A DNA stretch of 64,000 nucleotides from Actinomycetota bacterium (lineage in GTDB: Bacteria; Actinomycetota; Humimicrobiia; Humimicrobiales; Humimicrobiaceae). The notes below the pieces were generated by a model. That model was not told where the DNA came from and searched no databases. It worked only from the letters and a program-made list of their open reading frames with translations. A program made the position numbers and the translations under genes. Location: positions 1 to 64,000 of the forward strand of contig JAQUOE010000004.1 in NCBI GenBank assembly GCA_028717265.1, read 5' to 3'. Positions 9,963-18,046 of the stretch are shown piece by piece (the stretch's first letter is position 1; each line of letters opens with the position of its first letter).

Positions 9963-11264
9963 ATGGTAAATAATTTAAACATAGAAGTTTCACCGGTATC
10001 AAGAGTAGAGGGACATGGAGATCTTGTAATAAATATAAAAGATAAAAAGATCGAAGAACTGATATTCAGGATACCTGAATCGCCGAGATTTTTTGAGGCA
10101 ATGCTGGTCGGGAGGAAGTATGATGAACCCTCACATATAACTTCAAGAATATGCGGTATTTGCTCCGTGGCCCACACCTGCGCGTCAATAAAGGCAACTG
10201 AAAGAGCGCTTGATATCAAACCGACCGATCAAACGATTAACTTGAGAAAACTTATATATCATCACGAAAATGTTCAGAGCAATGTTCTTCATGTTTATTT
10301 TTTGGCAGCACCGGATTTCTTTGGGGCGGGGAGCGTAATTCCTCTTGTGGAAACACATCCTGAAGTCGTAAATATCGCTCTGAGAACAAAGAAGATGGCC
10401 AATGATATGGTCAGGATTATAGGGGGTAGAGCGGTTCACCCGATAAGAACCGTGATAGGAGGATTTACAAAACTGCCCACTGAAGAAGAAATGATAATTA
10501 TGCGAAATATGCTCGAGGCTTCATATCCGGATCTAGAAAAATCTCTTGAAGTCTTAAAAACTCTGAATATTCCTGATTTTGAAAGGGAAACAGAATATAT
10601 TTCCATAAGTGATCCTGACGAATATGCTCTCTATGATGGAAATATCAAATCGAGCGATGGTTGGGAAATAGATGACCAGAATTACCTGGATAATATAAAA
10701 GAGAAAGTGGTCGAGTATTCTACAGCCAAACATTGCTGGGCAAAAAGGGATTCATATATGGTTGGCGCTCTGGCAAGATTCAATAATAATTATGAAAGGC
10801 TCACCGATAATGCAAAAAAATATGCTGCCGATCTCGGACTTAAAGCTCCATGCTATAATCCTTTTATGAACAATATCGCTCAATTTGTAGAGATCGTCCA
10901 TAGCGTAGATGACAGTATCAGATTGATTGATAAAATTATTAAAGAAGGCCTGGATGATGACAAAGCTATGGTAGATATAAAACCAGGACCCGGAAGAGGT
11001 GTCGGAGTCGTAGAGGCACCGAGAGGTCTTTTGATTCATGATTATACTTATAATAGCCAGGGTAAAGTAGAGAAAGTAAATTTAATAATACCAACTAATA
11101 TGAACTATGCGAATATAGAAAATGATATGAACGCATTGGTTCCGACCATAATTGATAAAAGCGAGGATGAAATCAGATTAACCTGTGAAATGTTAATAAG
11201 AGCTTATGACCCATGCATATCATGCTCAACACATTTTTTAAATGTTAAATTAGTTAACAAATAA
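9963..11264 (+). CDS. [NiFe] hydrogenase large (alpha) subunit, group 3b-like
   Basis: L1 RICGICSVAHTCASIKATERAL; L2 DPCISCSTH followed by FLNVKLVNK. Confidence 0.94.
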   Translation: MVNNLNIEVSPVSRVEGHGDLVINIKDKKIEELIFRIPESPRFFEAMLVGRKYDEPSHITSRICGICSVAHTCASIKATERALDIKPTDQTINLRKLIYHHENVQSNVLHVYFLAAPDFFGAGSVIPLVETHPEVVNIALRTKKMANDMVRIIGGRAVHPIRTVIGGFTKLPTEEEMIIMRNMLEASYPDLEKSLEVLKTLNIPDFERETEYISISDPDEYALYDGNIKSSDGWEIDDQNYLDNIKEKVVEYSTAKHCWAKRDSYMVGALARFNNNYERLTDNAKKYAADLGLKAPCYNPFMNNIAQFVEIVHSVDDSIRLIDKIIKEGLDDDKAMVDIKPGPGRGVGVVEAPRGLLIHDYTYNSQGKVEKVNLIIPTNMNYANIENDMNALVPTIIDKSEDEIRLTCEMLIRAYDPCISCSTHFLNVKLVNK

Positions 11265-11292
11265 AAAGCGTAGTTAGAACAGTATAATCAAT

Positions 11293-11345
11293 AAAAAAAT
11301 CCGGGTATTTTAGATTATCTTGTAAAAATATCTCCCGGGATTTTT
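11293..11345. terminator. Candidate bidirectional intrinsic terminator between convergent operons
   Basis: AAAAATCCGGG...CCCGGGATTTTT inverted repeat with A-tract and T-tract on either side. Confidence 0.7.
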
Positions 11346-12051
11346 AAAGATTTTCAGTTAAGCTTTTTTTGATTTTTAGGATATACTTATTATCCCTGCC
11401 TCTCTCTTTTTGAGGAATATCTATATTTAATTCTTTTTTTATATGTACGGGCAATCTGTTGCTTAATATAAAAATCTTATCTCCAATAAAAGCGGCTTCT
11501 TCTATATCATGAGTAATGAATATTACCGTACGCCTATCCGAATCCCAGAGGTTTATAAATGTACTGATTATATTTTTTTTAAGCCTGAAATCAAGGCTTT
11601 TAAAGGGCTCATCCATTAATAAAATATTGGAAGGATAAGCAAAAGCACGCGCTATGGACACTCTTTGCTCCATACCGCCACTAATAGCAGCAGGATAGTA
11701 ATTCTTGAATTTGGTGAGTCCGACAATATCAATATATTTATTACAAATATTTCTGGCTTCCTTACCGGAGTAAAAATCCTTAAGCGCAAAAAGTATATTA
11801 CCGTAAACTGTTTTCCACCTGAGCAGTCTTGGTTCCTGGAAGATGTATGAAAAAGTTTTACAGGAGAAATCAGAAATATCCGCACTGTCTGCAGGGGTAA
11901 TGCCGGTAATAGTGTTCAGAAGTAATGTTTTTCCTATTCCTGAAACACCCAATATGCAGGTAATCTTTTCTTCTTCTATTTCGAGGTTAAAATCATTGAA
12001 AATCTGTATATCGGCATAAACCTTTTTTAAATTTTTTATTTTAAGAGACAT
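11344..12051 (-). CDS. ABC transporter ATP-binding protein (SsuB/TauB-like)
   Basis: Walker A GVSGIGKTLLL, signature ISGGMEQRVSIARA, Walker B ILLMDEP. Confidence 0.92.
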   Translation of the reverse strand: MSLKIKNLKKVYADIQIFNDFNLEIEEEKITCILGVSGIGKTLLLNTITGITPADSADISDFSCKTFSYIFQEPRLLRWKTVYGNILFALKDFYSGKEARNICNKYIDIVGLTKFKNYYPAAISGGMEQRVSIARAFAYPSNILLMDEPFKSLDFRLKKNIISTFINLWDSDRRTVIFITHDIEEAAFIGDKIFILSNRLPVHIKKELNIDIPQKERGRDNKYILKIKKSLTENL

Positions 12052-12829
12052 AATCTTTATTCCATTTAACCAATCTATTACCGATAAGTCTAATAACTCT
12101 TTCGAATATATAGCCTATAAATATAGCAATAATTATCCAGGCGAAAACATCGTTTATGTTTAAATATATTTTTGAAGTCTGGAGGCTTGTTCCAATGGCA
12201 TATTTAGGCTGGCTCAGAACTTCGGCTGCAATAACTACTTTCCACCCTGTACCGACTGCGGTAGATACTGCAGAGATTAAAAATGGAAACAGAGAAGGTA
12301 GATAAATTTCTGTAATGACTCTTAATTTTCTTATATTATAAATCTTTGACATCTGAATCAATTTGATGTCTGTATTTCTGATACCTTCTACAGTATTGAC
12401 ATATATTATCGGGAATGCAATCAGAAAGCTTGCAAATATGGGAACATTGTCTGCTTTAAACCAAATGAGAGCAATGAGTATCAAAGCAATTATTGGAATT
12501 GTTCTTATTACGATCATAAACGGTTCAAAAATTTTACGAAATGTCTTATTAAAGCCTGCTAAAAAACCGAAAATTATTCCCAGGACTAAAGATATTAAAA
12601 ATCCAAAAAAGCCCCTCTTAATGGAAGAAAGAATAACAAGAAAGAATTCACTGCTCTTAAAAAGTTTAAAAACACTGACAAAGGTATCTTCGGGGGACGG
12701 GAATATAATTTCCGATCCCACAAGTAAAGAGATTATTTTCCAGACGAGTACCAGCAGTATAAATGAAAGCGTATTATAAAATCCCTCTTTTTTTAAAAAG
12801 GTCTTAATTTTAATAGTAGAAATTTTCAT
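12041..12829 (-). CDS. ABC transporter permease (SsuC/TauC-like)
   Basis: Hydrophobic permease with IYLPSLFPFLISAVSTAVGTGWKVVIAAE EAA-type loop. ORF opens at 12850; internal ATG at 12829 preferred. Confidence 0.9.
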   Translation of the reverse strand: MKISTIKIKTFLKKEGFYNTLSFILLVLVWKIISLLVGSEIIFPSPEDTFVSVFKLFKSSEFFLVILSSIKRGFFGFLISLVLGIIFGFLAGFNKTFRKIFEPFMIVIRTIPIIALILIALIWFKADNVPIFASFLIAFPIIYVNTVEGIRNTDIKLIQMSKIYNIRKLRVITEIYLPSLFPFLISAVSTAVGTGWKVVIAAEVLSQPKYAIGTSLQTSKIYLNINDVFAWIIIAIFIGYIFERVIRLIGNRLVKWNKDYVS

Positions 12830-13826
12830 CCGGCATCTTTCCTCCGACATCTTCAGGAGAAAAATCCAGAATAGTCTGAATATAGTTATTAACCGAATTT
12901 TTTGACTGCTGGGAGCCGGAAAATTTAATATGGCACCTCGGTATGGCTTCGACAGCCGTTTTTGCGTCCATGCCTATTTTGTATTTTTCCACTAATTCAG
13001 AAGCTTTTATTGGATTTTCGTTAACCCACTCGATGCTTTCTTCATATTTTTCAAGGAAAGTATTGACTATATCCGGTTGATTGTCCGTAAGATCAGAACT
13101 TAGAACCACGCAAGACATAGGCAAAGGAAGTCCGTTCTGTAGCTTTTTCCATTCTTCCTCTATATCAAAAGCTATTTTTACATTATCATTATCATTTAAT
13201 ACCATAGTTACAAAAGGTTCCGGAAGAATGGCCAGTTCTGTTATTCCGCTTATAAGCAATTGCGACAATTCAACCTGTTCGACTGAGTAATCAAATTCAA
13301 TATCTGTTTCTGGTTCTATGCCATTTTCTTTAAGAAGGTATCTCAGAATTACGTCAGGAGTGGAACCCCTGGATGTTATATTTATTTTTTTACCTTTAAA
13401 ATCTTCCCATGAGTCAATTTCAAAGTTTTGACAAACAATATACAATACCCCATAGCCTACTATGGCTCCAAGCTTATAATCTATGCCCTTATTGTAAAGC
13501 TTAACCGCAATATTGGTGGGAAGGATGGCGATATCCATATCACCGGCTAAGAGTTTGGATATCATAATATCGGGAGATGGAACTATTTCGTAATCGGTAA
13601 CAACTTCCTCACCCAGAGAAGGCTTTTCCAGGTGGAGCTTAATCATACCAATTGAAGTAGGTCCGTTCAAAGATGCTATCTTTATATTCAATAATGCGCC
13701 ACTGTCTTCGGGGATAGTGGTTGCAGATATCGATTCCTTATCATGGCAGGCAGAAGAAGTTAATAAAAAAATAATAATAAAAACTACTATCGCTGCTATA
13801 AATGTAAGTCTTTTCATAATTTTCAT
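12810..13826 (-). CDS. ABC transporter substrate-binding lipoprotein (NMT1/SsuA-like)
   Basis: Signal peptide ending LLTSSAC lipobox; SKLLAGDMDIAILPTNIAVKLYNKG. Confidence 0.87.
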   Translation of the reverse strand: MKIMKRLTFIAAIVVFIIIFLLTSSACHDKESISATTIPEDSGALLNIKIASLNGPTSIGMIKLHLEKPSLGEEVVTDYEIVPSPDIMISKLLAGDMDIAILPTNIAVKLYNKGIDYKLGAIVGYGVLYIVCQNFEIDSWEDFKGKKINITSRGSTPDVILRYLLKENGIEPETDIEFDYSVEQVELSQLLISGITELAILPEPFVTMVLNDNDNVKIAFDIEEEWKKLQNGLPLPMSCVVLSSDLTDNQPDIVNTFLEKYEESIEWVNENPIKASELVEKYKIGMDAKTAVEAIPRCHIKFSGSQQSKNSVNNYIQTILDFSPEDVGGKMPDENFYY

Positions 13827-13907
13827 GGTTTCTTTTTTTATTTTGATATTTAAAAAATATTTGTTGTAAAAATAAATTTAACGTGTTAAAATACGTTGAT
13901 TTTAAAA

Positions 13908-14036
13908 GTTACAAGTATGTTACAATATAACTCAACCAAATGCAAGAGGGAAAATATTTTAAGAAGTTACATTCATGTTACAATATATTGAAGTTAAATA
14001 CAAGGAAAAATATATTGATAAAATTGCAAATATATT
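13908..14036 (+). promoter_or_regulatory. Candidate operator: degenerate ~58-bp tandem repeat carrying paired TTACAA/TTACAT half-sites
   Basis: GTTACAAGTATGTTACAATATA (13908-13929) and GTTACATTCATGTTACAATATA (13966-13987); 58-bp period; each made of two half-sites 11 nt apart. Confidence 0.45.
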
Positions 14037-14122
14037 ACATTTCATAGAAAAATAATGCAACCGAAGAGAGATTAATTAACCAATAAGATGAATAATGCAA
14101 CAATAAAAAATTTTATAAAAAA

Positions 14123-14890
14123 ATGAAAACCGGAATGAAAAACGCGAGTTTGAATTTAAAAAGTAAAATAAAAGTAAAAAAACAAATTGAAAGTAATGAC
14201 TATATGAAAAAGAATGAATTGGACATTCTGGAATTTATTTCCCATGAATTAAAAAATATACTTGGTTCTACGATAATGTGCGTATATTCGATAAGGGATG
14301 GTTTTTTTGGTATGTTGAATTTTAAACAAAGGCTAACTGTAGAAGCAGCGATAAGAAACTTAAAAAGACTTGAATGTACGATTTATAACTTTCTGGAGAT
14401 GTCAAGGATCGAAGAAGACAGACTGGAGCCCAAAATTAAAAAAACTAATATAAATAAAGAAATAATAAAAGAACTGGCTGATTCATTTCTTATTGATATT
14501 TATGAAAAAAAGATTTTGTTTGAAAACAATATACCCGAGGATCTGGTTATTGAAACGGATAAGGACCTTATGTTTATAGTCTTTAATAATTTAATTAATA
14601 ATGCGATTAAGTATGGTCCTAACAAAGGGAGAATAGTGCTGAATTTTTATACTGAAAAGGGTAAAAAGATAAAATTTGGAATATATAATGATGGGGAAAT
14701 AATAAAAGATGGCGACAGGAAGAAAATTTTTAATAAATTTTCAAGACTTGAATCAGAAGATAATAAGAAAATCAAGGGTACAGGTCTTGGACTATTTATA
14801 GTAAAAAAGATCATAGAATCTTTTAATGGCAGGATCTGGGTTGAACCAAAAAAAGATGGAAATGAATTTATTTTCGAGATAGAAAGGTAG
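14123..14890 (+). CDS. Soluble sensor histidine kinase (HisKA/HATPase_c), no TM segment
   Basis: H-box LEFISHELKN, N-box NNLINNAIKYG, G-box GTGLGLFIVKKIIESFNGRIWVEP. Confidence 0.9.
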   Translation: MKTGMKNASLNLKSKIKVKKQIESNDYMKKNELDILEFISHELKNILGSTIMCVYSIRDGFFGMLNFKQRLTVEAAIRNLKRLECTIYNFLEMSRIEEDRLEPKIKKTNINKEIIKELADSFLIDIYEKKILFENNIPEDLVIETDKDLMFIVFNNLINNAIKYGPNKGRIVLNFYTEKGKKIKFGIYNDGEIIKDGDRKKIFNKFSRLESEDNKKIKGTGLGLFIVKKIIESFNGRIWVEPKKDGNEFIFEIER

Positions 14891-14896
14891 AATAAT

Positions 14897-17800
14897 ATGG
14901 TAAATGCTCTCAAGAATCTAAAAAAGGTAAAACAGAAAGCATTACAGGAATTGCTGGATGATGGATTGCTTTCGGAAAGTCGAATTTATATTGGTATGTC
15001 AACCTGCGAAATTGCGGCAGGAAGCAAAAAAATATGGGATACTTTTGATAAGAGAATAAAAGAAAAAGGCATAAAAGGAGTGCAGCTAAAGCAAAAAGGT
15101 TGCGAGGGAAGATGCAACGTCGAACCAACCGTAGAAGTTTTACAGGAAGGAAAGGTACCTTTTAAATATATCAATGTCGATATAAAGAGAGCAGAAGAAA
15201 TTATAAAAAAACATCTTATAGAAAATAATGTCGAGTCTGCTCCCAGAACAAAAGAAATCTATACTGATCCTTTCAGACTTACTGATAGATCAAAGTTTGT
15301 ATTTGGAGATGTTGATTTCTTTAAAAAACAAAAAAGAATAACCCTTAGAAATTGTGGCATAATCGATCCTGAAAACATCAATGACTATATGTCGGTAAGA
15401 GGATATGAGGCTCTGGCGAAAGTCCTTACAAGTTATACCAGCGAGCAGGTCATAGAGGAGATTTCAAAATCAGGATTACGGGGCAGAGGAGGAGCCGGAT
15501 TTCCAACAGGACTGAAATGGAAGCTTGTATCGCAGGAAAAAGGAAATGAAAAATATGTAATATGTAACGCAGATGAAGGCGACCCCGGCGCTTTTATGGA
15601 TAGAAGCGCACTGGAAGGGGATCCCCATATCGTACTCGAAGGTATGGCTATTGCGGGATATGCCGTAGGTGCGAACAAGGGGTATATCTATATAAGGGCA
15701 GAATATCCTCTGGCTATAAAAAGATTGAAGAAAGCCATAAATGATGCCAGAGAATTTGATTTTCTTGGTGGAAATATCCTTGGCACTAATTTTAGTTTTG
15801 ACATAGAACTGGTACTTGGTGCCGGAGCTTTTGTTTGTGGCGAAGAAACTGCACTCATTCATTCTATCGAGGGAGGCAGGGGAACACCCAGAATCAAACC
15901 TCCCTATCCATCTGTCAGCGGATTATGGGAAAAACCGACACTTATTAATAACGTTGAGACTCTTGCCAATATTGCGGCTATTATTCTTGACGGCTATAAA
16001 CAATTCGCTTCTATCGGTACAAAGGATAGCAAGGGTACAAAAGTCTTTGCGTTAGCGGGTAAAGTAAACAATACGGGACTTATAGAAGTACCCATGGGAA
16101 TAACATTAAGGGAGATAATTTATGACATAGGCGGTGGCATAAAAGATGGCAAAAAATTTAAAGCTGTGCTGACCGGAGGTCCATCAGGAGGGTGCATCCC
16201 GGAAAAATATCTCGATACTCCCGTGGATTATGATTCACTCAAATCACTCGGTTCAATAATGGGATCGGGAGGCATGATAGTTCTTGATGAAAATGATTGC
16301 ATGATAGACGTTGCACGGTATTTCCTTGAATTTACCCAGAACGAATCATGCGGGAAATGTACACCGTGCAGAGAGGGCACAAAGAGGATGCTTGAAATCC
16401 TTACGAAAATTACTTCCGGAAATGGTGAAGAGGAAGATATAGAAAAACTTGAAAGGTTGGGCAATCTTATTAAAAAGACCGCATTATGCGGTTTAGGGCA
16501 ATCAGCTCCGAATCCGGTTATTACTACCCTAAAGTATTTCAGTGATGAATATACGGCACACGTTAAATATAAAAAATGTCCTGCAGTTGTATGCAAGGGC
16601 ATTATTTCATCGCCCTGCCAGCATGCATGTTTTCTGGGAGGAAGCGGCGCACCTTCATATATTGGACTCATTGCCAGGGGAGAATTTAACGGAGCCGTAG
16701 ATGTCCTGTATAGAGAAAATCCGCTGCCTGTAATTTGCAGCAGGGTATGCCATCACCCATGTGAGAGCAAATGCAGAAGAGGTGCAATAGATAGTCCAAT
16801 TAACATAAGAGGATTAAAAAGATTTCTAACGGATTATGCCAGTAAAAAAGAAATACCAATAAATCATGATATAAAGGCAAGAAAAGATCATAAAGTAGCA
16901 ATTATAGGTTCAGGTCCTGCCGGGCTAACATGTGCATACTATCTGGCTCTTAACGGATATAAAGTTACTATATTCGAAAAACTTTCTGTGGCTGGAGGTA
17001 TGCTTGCGACAGCAATCCCGGAATACAGATTGCCCAAAAAACAGCTGAATAAGGAGATTGAAAATATTAAAAGAATGGGCGTGGAGATAAAATTGAACTC
17101 AGAAATTGGAAAAAGCATAAAACTCAATGATTTAAAAAAGGAGTTCAGAGCAATATTTGTATGCTGCGGTGCCGGTAAAGGTTTAAAACTGGGGATAGAA
17201 GGTGAAGAACAGGAATGTGTTATTGATGCCGTTGATTTTCTAACGAAGGTGAATACGGGAGAAAAAATAAGTATCGGCAAGAAAGTTCTGGTGATAGGTG
17301 GCGGCAATGCAGCTATTGATACTGCAAGAACCATAAAAAGATTAGGCAGGGAAGTTAATGTCCTCTACAGGAGAACAAAAAATGAGATGCCAGCATGGAA
17401 AGAAGAAGTCGAAGAAGCAATTAACGAAGGAATAAATATAGAATTTCTTGTTGCTCCGGTGAGAGTGATTACTGAGAGTGATGGAAGTAAAAAACTGGAG
17501 TGTTCCAGAATGAAACCGGGTGAAATTGATGCAAGCGGACGAAGAAAACCCGTTTCCGTAGAGGGATCGGAATTTACAATAGAATTCGATACTCTGATTC
17601 CAGCTATAAGCCAGAGGCCGGATACTGAATATATAATAAAAGGAAGTGACGATGTTAAGATTACGAAATGGAAAACGATAGAAGTAAATAAAGAAACCCT
17701 GTGTACAGGGTGCGATGGAATATTTGCAGGCGGAGATGTGATTTCGGGACCGGATACTGTGACCGGAGCAATGTCTCATGGAAAAATTGCTGCAGAAATG

Positions 17801-18046
17801 ATAGACAAATATATCCAGGGCAAGGAAATAGCAAGAGAATATAAAGTAACAAGGCCTGCTCTTGATGTCGGTTTGGTAGAAATGACAGAGGGGGAAATTG
17901 AAAATTTAGAGAGATTCAAAATGCCTATGCTTGAGATTTCCGAGAGAGAAAACAATTTCAATGTAACCGAATTGGGTTTCTCAGAATATCAGGCAGTTTG
18001 CGAGGCAAAACATTGCCTGAGATGTGATAAGGAGGAAAGAGAATAA
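14897..18046 (+). CDS. HydB/NuoF-like flavoprotein fused to a GltD-like FAD/NAD(P)-dependent oxidoreductase
   Basis: Thioredoxin-like Fe-S domain (MSTCEIAAGS..GCEGRC), NuoF GLRGRGGAGFPTGLKWKL, ESCGKCTPCREGTKRM; then SSPCQHACFLGGSGAPSYIGLIARGEF, ICSRVCHHPCESKCRRG, AIIGSGPAGLTCAYYLALNGYKVTIFEK, VIGGGNAAIDTARTIKRLG. Confidence 0.93.
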   Translation: MVNALKNLKKVKQKALQELLDDGLLSESRIYIGMSTCEIAAGSKKIWDTFDKRIKEKGIKGVQLKQKGCEGRCNVEPTVEVLQEGKVPFKYINVDIKRAEEIIKKHLIENNVESAPRTKEIYTDPFRLTDRSKFVFGDVDFFKKQKRITLRNCGIIDPENINDYMSVRGYEALAKVLTSYTSEQVIEEISKSGLRGRGGAGFPTGLKWKLVSQEKGNEKYVICNADEGDPGAFMDRSALEGDPHIVLEGMAIAGYAVGANKGYIYIRAEYPLAIKRLKKAINDAREFDFLGGNILGTNFSFDIELVLGAGAFVCGEETALIHSIEGGRGTPRIKPPYPSVSGLWEKPTLINNVETLANIAAIILDGYKQFASIGTKDSKGTKVFALAGKVNNTGLIEVPMGITLREIIYDIGGGIKDGKKFKAVLTGGPSGGCIPEKYLDTPVDYDSLKSLGSIMGSGGMIVLDENDCMIDVARYFLEFTQNESCGKCTPCREGTKRMLEILTKITSGNGEEEDIEKLERLGNLIKKTALCGLGQSAPNPVITTLKYFSDEYTAHVKYKKCPAVVCKGIISSPCQHACFLGGSGAPSYIGLIARGEFNGAVDVLYRENPLPVICSRVCHHPCESKCRRGAIDSPINIRGLKRFLTDYASKKEIPINHDIKARKDHKVAIIGSGPAGLTCAYYLALNGYKVTIFEKLSVAGGMLATAIPEYRLPKKQLNKEIENIKRMGVEIKLNSEIGKSIKLNDLKKEFRAIFVCCGAGKGLKLGIEGEEQECVIDAVDFLTKVNTGEKISIGKKVLVIGGGNAAIDTARTIKRLGREVNVLYRRTKNEMPAWKEEVEEAINEGINIEFLVAPVRVITESDGSKKLECSRMKPGEIDASGRRKPVSVEGSEFTIEFDTLIPAISQRPDTEYIIKGSDDVKITKWKTIEVNKETLCTGCDGIFAGGDVISGPDTVTGAMSHGKIAAEMIDKYIQGKEIAREYKVTRPALDVGLVEMTEGEIENLERFKMPMLEISERENNFNVTELGFSEYQAVCEAKHCLRCDKEERE

